From positions 96,325 to 160,324 of the forward strand of contig JAIKXN010000239.1 in assembly GCA_024684055.1 (NCBI GenBank): a stretch of 64,000 nt of DNA. The letters are read 5' to 3'. The notes below the pieces were generated by a model. The model had not been told where the DNA came from, made no database searches, and saw only the letters and a list, made by a program, of their open reading frames with translations. Positions 25,771 to 33,696 of the stretch are shown here, piece after piece (positions within the stretch are counted from its first letter, which is position 1; each line of letters begins with the position of its first letter). The stretch is from Lachnospiraceae bacterium. GTDB lineage: Bacteria > Bacillota > Clostridia > Lachnospirales > Lachnospiraceae. The position numbers and the translations under genes were made by a program.

Positions 25771-26661
25771 ATGAGTAAAGAAACAGAAATAAACGAAAAT
25801 AAAAAAGATTCAATAAACAGCATCAACTGGTATCCCGGACATATGACCAAAGCAAAGAGGATGATGGAAGAAAACATCAAACTCGTCGATCTTGTAATCG
25901 AAATAATAGATGCAAGAGCACCGCTTTCTTCCAGAAATCCCGATATCGACAAACTTTCCGCGAATAAATTCAGACTTGTTTTGATGAACAAATCGGACAT
26001 GGCGGATAAAGCCGAAAATGAAAAATGGTGCAGGTATTTCGAATCCAAAGGAATTAAATGCGTGCTTATCAATTCGAGAACCGGATACGGAATCAAGAAT
26101 CTTGACAATATAATCAAAGAAGTCTGTAAAGACAAGATTGAAAGAGACCGTAAAAGAGGTATACTTAAAAGAAGCATTAAATGCATGATAGTCGGTATTC
26201 CCAATGTCGGAAAATCAACCTTCATCAATTCGATTTCCAGGAAATCCGCCGCAAAGACGGGAAATAAACCGGGTGTCACAAAAGGAAAACAGTGGATATC
26301 CGTTAAAAACGATTTCGAACTGCTTGATACGCCGGGTATTCTCTGGCCCAAATTTGATGATAAAAGAACGGGAATCGTTCTTGCGCTTATAGGTTCTGTC
26401 AATGATGACATTCTTCAGTTCGAAGATTTGTCTTTTATGCTTATAGATATTCTAAAAAACAAATATCCGGGCGCATTAAACGCAAAGTTATCGATAGATG
26501 AAAATCTTGATAACATCGATATACTTTCCGAATATGCCCGATTAAGAAATCTTGTCAAAACAGGAGGCGAACTCGATCTGACCAGAGCTTCCAAAATGCT
26601 GACAGATGAATTCAGAAACAATAAACTTGGATTTTTTACTCTGGATTATATTCCGGAATAA
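25771..26661 (+). CDS. rbgA: Ribosome biogenesis GTPase RbgA (YlqF)
   Basis: RbgA is a circularly permuted GTPase needed for late 50S subunit assembly. The 296-residue protein shows the permuted order: NKSD (G4, in LVLMNKSDMADK) first, then GIPNVGKST (G1) and DTPG (G3), and a C-terminal RNA-binding helical domain. The N-terminal WYPGHMTKAKRMM is characteristic. It starts six bases after lepB and is in its usual place before rnhB, although here a second lepB intervenes. Confidence 0.95.
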   Translation: MSKETEINENKKDSINSINWYPGHMTKAKRMMEENIKLVDLVIEIIDARAPLSSRNPDIDKLSANKFRLVLMNKSDMADKAENEKWCRYFESKGIKCVLINSRTGYGIKNLDNIIKEVCKDKIERDRKRGILKRSIKCMIVGIPNVGKSTFINSISRKSAAKTGNKPGVTKGKQWISVKNDFELLDTPGILWPKFDDKRTGIVLALIGSVNDDILQFEDLSFMLIDILKNKYPGALNAKLSIDENLDNIDILSEYARLRNLVKTGGELDLTRASKMLTDEFRNNKLGFFTLDYIPE

Positions 26662-26677
26662 TTTAGCGGAGCTGATT

Positions 26678-27226
26678 ATGAATGATACTTTAAAAGAGGT
26701 TTTAAAAACGAGCATATATTTTTTGTGCCTTCTTATAATTGCACTTTTGATTGTTACTTTTGTCGGACAGAGAACGATCGTTGACGGCACAAGCATGGAA
26801 AACACTTTATCGGATAAAGACAATCTTATAGTTGACAAGATCAGTTACAGATTTCATGATCCCGAAAGATTCGATGTTGTTGTTTTTCCTTACGAAAAGA
26901 AGTCCAGAAACTATTTTATCAAAAGAGTCATAGGACTTCCCGGAGAGACTGTTTACATTGATGAAGACGGAAATATTTTCATAAATGATGTTCTGCTTGA
27001 AGAAGATTACGGCAAAGAAAAAATAAAGGATCCCGGAATTGCGATTGAACCCATAGTTCTCGGCGAAGATGAATTCTTTGTAATGGGTGACAACAGAAAC
27101 GACTCCTTTGACTCGAGATTCAGGGAAGTCGGAAATATCAAGAAAAAGGATATTATCGGAAGAGCGTGGCTCAGGATTTTTCCTTTCAAAAAATTCGGTT
27201 TTGTAAAACATGCGGGAGATAAATGA
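26678..27226 (+). CDS. lepB: Signal peptidase I (second copy)
   Basis: A 182-residue signal peptidase with one N-terminal helix (about 10-30), catalytic serine S39 (GTSMENT), lysine K82 (FIKRVIG) and the standard late box GDNRNDSFDSR. The ATG at 26678 is weakly preceded by TTAGCGGAG; an upstream frame overlaps rbgA and is rejected. Its stop overlaps the rnhB start (ATGA). It is more canonical than the first copy. Confidence 0.95.
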   Translation: MNDTLKEVLKTSIYFLCLLIIALLIVTFVGQRTIVDGTSMENTLSDKDNLIVDKISYRFHDPERFDVVVFPYEKKSRNYFIKRVIGLPGETVYIDEDGNIFINDVLLEEDYGKEKIKDPGIAIEPIVLGEDEFFVMGDNRNDSFDSRFREVGNIKKKDIIGRAWLRIFPFKKFGFVKHAGDK

Positions 27227-27867
27227 TTATGCGTGAATTAAAAGGGGAAAAACTCGAGGCCGAATTAAAAAGAATTGAGGCTTTGAAACAATACGAAAGA
27301 GAATATGAAAAATACGGATATGTATGCGGAATAGATGAAGTCGGAAGAGGCCCTTTTGCAGGCCCTGTTGTGGCATGTGCAGTAATTCTTCCCAAGGACT
27401 GCAATATACTTTATATTAATGATTCCAAAAAATTATCCGAAAAAAAGAGAGAAGAATTATACGATATAATAACCGGTGAGGCGGTGGCCTACGGTATCGG
27501 TATAAGAGACAACAAACGTATAGATGAAATAAATATCCTTGAAGCCACATTTGAGGCTATGCAGGATGCCATAGCGAATCTTTCGGTAAAGCCCGACGTT
27601 CTTTTAAATGACGCGGTTACCATCCCCAAGGTCGACATTAAACAGGTTCCGATCATAAAAGGAGATGCAAAAAGCATTTCAATCGGTGCCGCATCGATAG
27701 TGGCAAAAGTTACAAGAGACAGAATGATGTGCGAATTCGATAAGATTTATCCGGGTTACGATTTTGCGAAAAACAAAGGATACGGTACTGCAAAACATAT
27801 CGAAGGATTAAAAAATCAGGGCCCCTGCGAAATTCATCGGTATTCATTTATACATAATTACATTTAA
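27223..27867 (+). CDS. rnhB: Ribonuclease HII
   Basis: RNase HII removes ribonucleotides from DNA-RNA hybrids. The 214-residue product has the active-site motif CGIDEVGRGPFAGPVV and the second acidic site NDSKKLSEKKRE, then the C-terminal GYG..HIEGLKNQGPC region. ATG at 27223 overlaps the lepB stop; a second ATG two codons later is equally possible. About 30 residues of helix precede the catalytic core, a common extension in Clostridia. Confidence 0.96.
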   Translation: MIMRELKGEKLEAELKRIEALKQYEREYEKYGYVCGIDEVGRGPFAGPVVACAVILPKDCNILYINDSKKLSEKKREELYDIITGEAVAYGIGIRDNKRIDEINILEATFEAMQDAIANLSVKPDVLLNDAVTIPKVDIKQVPIIKGDAKSISIGAASIVAKVTRDRMMCEFDKIYPGYDFAKNKGYGTAKHIEGLKNQGPCEIHRYSFIHNYI

Positions 27868-27888
27868 CATTTCAGACAGAGGTATTAT

Positions 27889-29616
27889 GTGGATAATATA
27901 AGCGGTTTACAGAACATTAATCGGGTAGCGAATTTAAGAAACGAAGCGGTCAGGGAAGGGATTAACCTTGACAGAGCCGGCGTTGATCTTATTCGACAGA
28001 TGTCCTCGGGAGAAACCTTCAGGGGCGAGGTAATCGATGTTGCTCAGAATACCGCCACGATTCTCATCGGGGAAGATGCAAGGATAACGGCGAATATCAA
28101 TCCCGATATCAATTTAAGCGTAGGTCAGAGTGTTCTTTTTGAAGTCAATTCGGAATCTGACGACAGCGTGGTCCTGCGTACGCTTTTCACCAATATAGCA
28201 AATGAAAATATAGCAAACAATGCTCTTTCCACAGCAAATATTCCGGTCAATGCAACGTCACTGGCTCTGGTTTCGACGCTTATGGAACAGGGTATGAGCA
28301 TTGACAAGGATTCACTTGCTCTTTTATACAGGAATATTGTTTCAAATCCCGAAGTTCGTCCCGAAGAAATTATAAGGATGAAACAGATCGGGCTTGAACT
28401 TACTTCCGACAATATTGCAAGATTTGATTCTGTTCTGAATTTTGAAAGCAAAATATCCGAATCGATAAATACGCTTATCAATCAGATGCCTATGGAGCTT
28501 TCGTCCATGGCAGATAAGGATCTTTCGGCTGCGATAAATCTGGCGCAGAGTTTCATTGAAACATCGGGTGAAGGAAAGACAGAAGTTTCGGTTTCTTTGG
28601 GCGATTCCGCGCTTGGTAACGAAGAACTTCTTCAGGGAGAAGAAAATTCCGACGAAAATCAGCTTGGCGCGAATGCAAAGAATAACGAGCACATACAGGA
28701 AACGGTTAAAAATATCATAAGCGAAACAGAAGAAGGCATCATATCATCAAAGGATGCAAATACGCTTATTAACGAAGGCATAAAAACTCTGGACATTTCC
28801 GAAGAAATCGCTCTTACAAACAAAGATTTTGACAATCTTTATTCCATGGTCACAAAGGAAAATGCTTTTGCCAACGAGATGATAGACAAACTTTCTAACG
28901 GCGAAAAAATAGACCTTGAAGAACTTTTAAAAACTTTCGATTCCATTTTAAAAGACGAAAACGTTTCCGATGCGGCCAAAAAGGAACTTATTAAATCAGA
29001 GTTATTTAAGAATTCGCTTGTGGATAAATTTTCCGAGAAATGGCTTCTTGAACCCGGTGATATCAAAGATTCCAAATCCTTGAGCGAACATTACGGAAAA
29101 GTGATCGAGAACACGGATAAGATAATCGAATCTATGCAGGAAGCGGTCAAGGGAAGCGATAATCTGACGCAATCGGTAAATTCTTTCAGGGAGAACGTAC
29201 AGTTTCTTCAGAATCTGAATGATTTGACGCCTTATGTTCAGCTGCCGATGAGGCTTAACAATAATTCGAATACAGGGGACCTTTATGTTTACGCCAACAA
29301 GAAGAATCTTCTGTCGGATAATGAAAACATTTCCGCAGCATTAAGACTTGATATGAAGAACCTCGGAAGAGTGGATATATACGTTAAGTTAAATTCCGGA
29401 AAGAAACTTTCGACTGATTTTACGCTTCCGGATGAAGATACGCTTAAGTTTATCGAAGAGCATATCGACATGCTTAACGAGAAACTAACTGATCTCGGTT
29501 ATTCCGTCACGAATTCGTTTAATACGAAAAGTACGGCACCCGAAGTTCTTATGGAAGAGGAAACAGGAGACAAAAAAGATGCGATCGGTTTTTACCGGTT
29601 CGATGTCAGAGCATAA
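27889..29616 (+). CDS. FliK-like flagellar hook-length control domain protein (YlqG-like)
   Basis: A 575-residue acidic protein starting at GTG after AGAGGT. The N-terminal half has a beta-rich segment (about 40-110) and helical regions; the C-terminal 120 residues (from about TPYVQLPMRL through LDMKNLGRVDIYVKL to the helix EEHIDMLNEKLTDLGY) resemble the FliK C-terminal domain, which senses hook length through FlhB. The next gene encodes an FlhB C-terminal-like protein, the same pairing as ylqG-ylqH after rnhB in B. subtilis. No other flagellar structural gene is in the window, so a role in flagellar or another export process is inferred. Confidence 0.7.
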   Translation: MDNISGLQNINRVANLRNEAVREGINLDRAGVDLIRQMSSGETFRGEVIDVAQNTATILIGEDARITANINPDINLSVGQSVLFEVNSESDDSVVLRTLFTNIANENIANNALSTANIPVNATSLALVSTLMEQGMSIDKDSLALLYRNIVSNPEVRPEEIIRMKQIGLELTSDNIARFDSVLNFESKISESINTLINQMPMELSSMADKDLSAAINLAQSFIETSGEGKTEVSVSLGDSALGNEELLQGEENSDENQLGANAKNNEHIQETVKNIISETEEGIISSKDANTLINEGIKTLDISEEIALTNKDFDNLYSMVTKENAFANEMIDKLSNGEKIDLEELLKTFDSILKDENVSDAAKKELIKSELFKNSLVDKFSEKWLLEPGDIKDSKSLSEHYGKVIENTDKIIESMQEAVKGSDNLTQSVNSFRENVQFLQNLNDLTPYVQLPMRLNNNSNTGDLYVYANKKNLLSDNENISAALRLDMKNLGRVDIYVKLNSGKKLSTDFTLPDEDTLKFIEEHIDMLNEKLTDLGYSVTNSFNTKSTAPEVLMEEETGDKKDAIGFYRFDVRA

Positions 29617-29631
29617 TAAATTGGAAATTTT

Positions 29632-29910
29632 ATGGAAAAGAAAAAAATAAGACAGGCCATAGCGCTCGAATACGATCCGAATGACGATACTGCGCCGAAA
29701 GTTATCGCTTCCGGAAAAGGTGCTCTGGCTGATAAAATCATAGACAAAGCAAAAGAAAACAAGGTTCCGGTACACAAGGATTCGAAACTGGCGGATACGC
29801 TGTCGAGACTGGAAATAGGGCAGGAAATACCGCCGGAATTATATGAGGTGGTAGCACAGATCCTTGTATTTGTTGACGCAATGGATAAGATAAGAGCGAA
29901 GCAAAAATAA
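29632..29910 (+). CDS. FlhB C-terminal homologue (FhlB/YlqH type)
   Basis: A 92-residue protein matching only the cytoplasmic part of FlhB after its self-cleavage site: QAIALEYDPND, APKVIASGKGALADKI, then KDSKLADTL and IPPELYEVVAQIL. No membrane segments and no NPTH cleavage motif, as expected of the short FhlB/YlqH family. FlhB proper switches the flagellar export gate; short homologues can substitute for its C-terminal fragment in some species. It directly follows the FliK-like gene (15-base gap), supporting a functional pair. Confidence 0.85.
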   Translation: MEKKKIRQAIALEYDPNDDTAPKVIASGKGALADKIIDKAKENKVPVHKDSKLADTLSRLEIGQEIPPELYEVVAQILVFVDAMDKIRAKQK

Positions 29911-29923
29911 TTTTTTTCAGAAA

Positions 29924-29968
29924 CAATTCAATGAAAAAAGAAATGAATACTGCAAAAATATTGAATTG
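29924..29968. repeat. Inverted repeat after the FhlB gene
   Basis: CAATTCAAT (29924-29932) and ATTGAATTG (29960-29968), perfect 9-base arms 27 bases apart, with a T7 run (29911-29917) before rather than after. It lies in the gap before yraN and may be a weak transcript end or operator. Confidence 0.35.
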
Positions 29969-30012
29969 AAATGATTGGCATCTTTAAAACATTAGCTGCC
30001 GATTACAAACAT

Positions 30013-30381
30013 ATGGGGGGTATAAACATTAATAAACGATCAACGGGCACAGAAAAAGAAACTCTTGCCGCAGATTATCTTCGGGAAAACGGCTTGGAAA
30101 TACTCGAAACCAATTTCAGGTGTCGGATCGGAGAGATAGATATTATAGCCAAAGATAAAGAATATATCGTTTTTACAGAAGTAAAATTTCGAAAAACCGC
30201 TTCCAAAGGATTCGCTTCGGAAGCGGTTGATTTTAAGAAAATAAAAAAAATCTGCAAAGTCTCGGACTTTTACAGATTAATTAATCATTTGGATGAAAGT
30301 GTTCCGGTCAGATTTGATGTGATAGCCATAACGGGAGAGGAAACACTCTGGTATAAAAATGCTTTCGAGTATGTTAATTAG
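30013..30381 (+). CDS. yraN: YraN family (UPF0102) nuclease-like protein
   Basis: The core NFRCRIGEIDIIAKDKEYIVFTEVKFR is the signature of the YraN family, which has a restriction-endonuclease-like fold (E and D/E-x-K residues visible); biological role is poorly known. The start is unusual. ATG at 30013 gives MGGININKRSTGTEKE and has no ribosome binding site. A G6 run (30015-30020) lies seven bases before an ATT codon at 30028, exactly where homologues begin (MNKR..GTE), so initiation at ATT is plausible. The stop overlaps that of the convergent downstream gene. The coordinates use the conventional ATG. Confidence 0.88.
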   Translation: MGGININKRSTGTEKETLAADYLRENGLEILETNFRCRIGEIDIIAKDKEYIVFTEVKFRKTASKGFASEAVDFKKIKKICKVSDFYRLINHLDESVPVRFDVIAITGEETLWYKNAFEYVN

Positions 30382-30755
30382 AATAATTTGAAAGCATCCT
30401 TCAAAAAAGTATCCATTGTTTCGTCGGATATTATTTCTTTATAATTAAGATTTGTATTGTCTTCTTTATTGATTCTTGAAGTGATCTTGTCTTCCTTTGC
30501 GCTTGTAAGAGAGAAGTCGTCAAGCTTCTGTACGGAAGGATTTAATACTTTTCCCGACTGAGGGAATTTTGAGTATAATGAAGAAGACGGGCTGAAAGAA
30601 TTCTTTCCGTCAATCTGTAATGTTACGTCAAGCTCGCGTTTGGGCTTTTCGACTTCAGGATTAGCTGCGATGTTATCGACTCTTTTGATTGATTCCGAAG
30701 ATAATCTTGAATAAATATTCATTTGTGAGCTTAATTCATAGGCGCCAATCTTCAT
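30378..30755 (-). CDS. Hypothetical protein
   Basis: A 125-residue protein starting MKIGAYELSSQMNIYSRL, Ser/Lys/Asp-rich, without a signal peptide, membrane segment or cysteine. The ATG (complement of 30753-30755) is well placed after GGAGAGGT; a longer frame upstream has no such site. Its stop overlaps that of yraN tail to tail. Position among FliK-like, FhlB and PilZ genes hints at a motility or cell-surface link, but nothing in the sequence shows a function. Confidence 0.72.
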   Translation of the reverse strand: MKIGAYELSSQMNIYSRLSSESIKRVDNIAANPEVEKPKRELDVTLQIDGKNSFSPSSSLYSKFPQSGKVLNPSVQKLDDFSLTSAKEDKITSRINKEDNTNLNYKEIISDETMDTFLKDAFKLF

Positions 30756-30859
30756 ATGAAAAACCTCTCCAAATAATATATCGTAAATTATAACACATAA
30801 TTTAGATATGTGTAAAAAATTTTTTATTGAATCCGGAATGATACAAATCAAGGATTTAG

Positions 30860-30888
30860 TTGACATGAAAATGACCAGCATTTAAAAT
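30860..30888 (+). promoter_or_regulatory. Promoter of the PilZ gene
   Basis: TTGACA (30860-30865), 17-base spacer, TAAAAT (30883-30888), followed closely by GGCGGAGGG and the start codon. Confidence 0.7.
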
Positions 30889-30909
30889 ATATGGCGGAGG
30901 GTTTGAACA

Positions 30910-31245
30910 ATGAATGAACGAAGAAAATCCAAAAGAATAGAACTTGAAGCTAAAATTTTTGTTAAGAGACTTGATGCAGCCGAAACTCAGGAAATATCCA
31001 TTGATATCTATGATATTTCAACATCGGGTATCGGATTCAACTGTCCCGAAGCTCTTACCATCGGCGCCGTTTATGATGCGGATCTTACACTCTGGAACAA
31101 AGATGTGATCCACTGCTTTATCGAAATCGTCAGAATTCTTAAAAGCGATTCGACTTTCCAGTATGGCGGAATATTTATCGGTATGCCCGAGATGGATCTT
31201 AAGAGAATTGAAATCTACGATACCGTTAATGAATACATTAAATAA
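30910..31245 (+). CDS. PilZ domain protein (c-di-GMP receptor-like)
   Basis: A 111-residue stand-alone PilZ domain: the arginine-rich RRKSKRIE start supplies the RxxxR motif, followed by DISTSGIGF (D/NxSxxG) and YGG near the end. Such proteins bind cyclic di-GMP and commonly adjust motility or polysaccharide export. Both binding motifs are intact, so ligand binding is expected. It is transcribed alone from its own promoter; the nearby FliK/FhlB-like genes fit a motility connection, but no partner can be named. Confidence 0.85.
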   Translation: MNERRKSKRIELEAKIFVKRLDAAETQEISIDIYDISTSGIGFNCPEALTIGAVYDADLTLWNKDVIHCFIEIVRILKSDSTFQYGGIFIGMPEMDLKRIEIYDTVNEYIK

Positions 31246-31322
31246 TTATTTGTGATTTTGTACAAATAATATATTTGTGTATCGTCTTTTTCATACAAAA
31301 GTTATAAAAATTATTGTATAAT

Positions 31323-31366
31323 CAGCCCTGATTTAGTAAAATAGTCTAAGTGGGGTTGATTTTTTT
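31323..31366 (+). terminator. Intrinsic terminator between PilZ and EF-G-like genes
   Basis: Left arm 31323-31336 pairs with 31346-31358 (about 13 pairs with G-U wobbles and one bulge), loop of nine, then ATTTTTTT. A TATAAT (31317-31322) abuts its left arm. It either ends upstream transcription or acts as an attenuator about 95 bases before the EF-G-like start codon. Confidence 0.7.
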
Positions 31367-31461
31367 ATATGCAGAATTAATAGGCTGAGTTTATCTGCTT
31401 ACGTACATTTTGTATAAGGGGAATTGTATTAACCCCTAATAAAAACTTCGGAGGTTACAAC

Positions 31462-33552
31462 ATGAACATTTACACAACTGATAAGATTCGTAATGTCTGT
31501 CTTCTCGGACACGGCGGTGCCGGAAAGACTTCACTCGCAGAAGCCATGGCTTATCTTGGCGGAATTACATCCAGAATGGGCAAGATAACCGACGGCAATA
31601 CCGTAAGCGATTACGGCAAAGAGGAAGTAAAGAGACAGATTTCTATTTCTACTTCATCTATCCCCATCGAATGGAATAATTATAAGATCAATATTTTGGA
31701 TACTCCCGGTTTCTTTGATTTTGTCGGAGAAGCTGAAGAGGCCGCTTCTGCAGCAGATGCAGCGATTATCGTTGTTTCGGGTAAGGCAGGCGTTGAAGTC
31801 GGAACAGAAAGAGCATGGGATATCTGTGAAAAATATAAACTTCCCAGAATGTTCTTTGTAACCGATATGGATATCGATAATGCTTCTTACAGACAGGTTG
31901 TAGAAGATCTGACTGCAATGTACGGCAAAAAGATCGCTCCTTTCCATCTTCCCATAAGAGAAAATGAAAAATTTGTCGGATACGTTAACGTAATCGCTGA
32001 ACAGGGTTATAAGTGGGAAGGCAAGGAAGTTAAGGAATGTGAAATTCCCGAAGCCAACAAGGAATATCTCAACAACTACAGAGATGCTTTGATGGAAGCT
32101 GTTGCCGAAACAAGCGAAGACCTTATGGAAAGATATTTCGGTGGCGAAACATTCTCCGAAAATGAAATCCGTCAGGCTTTAAGAGTTTCCGTTAACGACT
32201 GCAGCATCGTTCCCATTTCCATGGGATCGAATATTCTTTGCCAGGGTATTTACACACTTCTTGATGATATCGTCAAGTATCTTCCCGGTCCCGATTCAAG
32301 AAATGTTGCAGGTATCGACCTTAAGACTAACGAAGTATTCGAAGCAAATTATGATTTCTCCAAGACGAAATCGGCATATATCTTTAAGACGATTGTCGAT
32401 CCTTTCATCGGTAAGTATTCACTTATCAAGGTTACGTCAGGTGTACTGAAGACAGATGACCTTATGTATAACGATGAAAAGCAGGTAGAAGAGAAGATCG
32501 GCAAGATTTATCTTCTTCAGGGCAACAAACCCATCGAAGTTTCCGAGCTTCATGCCGGCGATATCGGTGCTCTTGCCAAGATTACCGCAGCAAGAACAGG
32601 CAATACGCTTTCAACCAAGGCTCATATCATCAGATTCGGTAAAGCCGATTTGCCCAAGCCTTATACATACAAGAGATATCATGCAGTTAACAAGGCTGAC
32701 GTAGACAAGATCGCACAGTCGCTTCAGAAGATGATGCATGAAGATCTTACGATCAAGGCTGTTAACGATGCAGAGAACAAGCAGATGCTTCTCTACGGTA
32801 TGGGAGATCTTCACCTTGACGTAGTTCAGTCAAGACTTGAGAACGAATACAAAGTCAAGATCGATCTTACAAAACCCAAGGTAGCGTTCAGAGAAACGAT
32901 CAAGAAGAAGTCCGATGTTGAATACAAGTACAAGAAACAGTCAGGCGGACACGGACAGTACGGTCACGTTAAGATGCGTTTCGAATCATCGGGCGATCTT
33001 GAAACACCTTACGTATTCGAAGAAGAAGTTGTCGGCGGCGCAGTTCCCAAGAACTACTTCCCTGCAGTTGAAAAAGGACTTCAGGAATCCGTTCTCAGAG
33101 GACCTCTTGCAGCTTATCCCGTAGTAGGCGTTAAAGCAACTCTTTACGATGGTTCTTACCATCCTGTTGACTCGTCTGAAATGGCATTCAAGATGGCTAC
33201 AATCCAGGCATTCAAGAAAGGCTTCATGGAAGCAGGACCTATACTTCTTGAGCCTATCGCTTCACTTAAGGTTACCGTTCCCGAGAAATATACCGGTGAC
33301 GTAATGGGCGACCTCAACAAGAAAAGAGGACGTGTTCTCGGCATGAATCCCGCAGGAAACGGAAAGACGGTTGTTGAAGCCGATATTCCCATGATGAGTC
33401 TTTTCGGATACTGTACGGACCTTCGTTCCATGACAGGCGGACGCGGCGATTATGAATACGAATTTGCACGTTACGAGCAGGCTCCTTCGGATATTCAGGA
33501 TGCTGAAGTTAAGGAAAGAGCAGACAAGGTTGCAGAAGGCAATGTAGAATAA
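31462..33552 (+). CDS. Elongation factor G paralogue
   Basis: A 696-residue five-domain translational GTPase related to EF-G. G1 is GHGGAGKT (16-23), G3 is DTPG (80-83), and domains II-V follow (SGGHGQYGHV of domain IV and GRVLGMNP of domain V are clear). The G4 motif, normally NKMD, is TDMD (134-137), so two guanine-contact residues are changed though the key aspartate remains. It is not beside rpsL/rpsG/tuf as the housekeeping fusA would be, so I take it as a second EF-G. A structured leader with AGGGG/CCCCT arms near 31416-31438 precedes CGGAGG and the ATG. Its cellular role is not known to me. Confidence 0.85.
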   Translation: MNIYTTDKIRNVCLLGHGGAGKTSLAEAMAYLGGITSRMGKITDGNTVSDYGKEEVKRQISISTSSIPIEWNNYKINILDTPGFFDFVGEAEEAASAADAAIIVVSGKAGVEVGTERAWDICEKYKLPRMFFVTDMDIDNASYRQVVEDLTAMYGKKIAPFHLPIRENEKFVGYVNVIAEQGYKWEGKEVKECEIPEANKEYLNNYRDALMEAVAETSEDLMERYFGGETFSENEIRQALRVSVNDCSIVPISMGSNILCQGIYTLLDDIVKYLPGPDSRNVAGIDLKTNEVFEANYDFSKTKSAYIFKTIVDPFIGKYSLIKVTSGVLKTDDLMYNDEKQVEEKIGKIYLLQGNKPIEVSELHAGDIGALAKITAARTGNTLSTKAHIIRFGKADLPKPYTYKRYHAVNKADVDKIAQSLQKMMHEDLTIKAVNDAENKQMLLYGMGDLHLDVVQSRLENEYKVKIDLTKPKVAFRETIKKKSDVEYKYKKQSGGHGQYGHVKMRFESSGDLETPYVFEEEVVGGAVPKNYFPAVEKGLQESVLRGPLAAYPVVGVKATLYDGSYHPVDSSEMAFKMATIQAFKKGFMEAGPILLEPIASLKVTVPEKYTGDVMGDLNKKRGRVLGMNPAGNGKTVVEADIPMMSLFGYCTDLRSMTGGRGDYEYEFARYEQAPSDIQDAEVKERADKVAEGNVE

Positions 33553-33573
33553 TTTGAAGTTTTATAAAAAACG

Positions 33574-33604
33574 GAAGGAGAGTGTTTTCGCTCTCCTTCT
33601 TTTT
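33574..33604 (+). terminator. Intrinsic terminator of EF-G-like gene
   Basis: Perfect 9-base-pair stem GAAGGAGAG (33574-33582) / CTCTCCTTC (33591-33599), 8-base loop, then TTTTT. Confidence 0.92.
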
Positions 33605-33638
33605 GTCAGATTAAAACGATTGGAAATGCTTATTTTAT

Positions 33639-33667
33639 TTGACTTTTATCATTAGAATATTTAAAAT
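33639..33667 (+). promoter_or_regulatory. Promoter of leuS
   Basis: TTGACT (33639-33644), 17-base spacer, TAAAAT (33662-33667). The leader is about 20-25 bases, too short for a T-box, so leuS does not seem to be controlled by one here. Confidence 0.65.
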
Positions 33668-33696
33668 GTTTTAGTATAATATTTTTGGAGGTTGAT

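Noticed and set aside
25725-26411. 228-codon open frame on the minus strand
   Set aside because: It lies fully across lepB end and rbgA, whose GTPase motifs are clear; its translation is Ser/Leu-rich, typical of an antisense shadow, and has no plausible start signal.
33553-33696. T-box leader before leuS
   Set aside because: Only a terminator of the upstream gene and a short promoter region fit in the gap; there is no room for the specifier and antiterminator structure.
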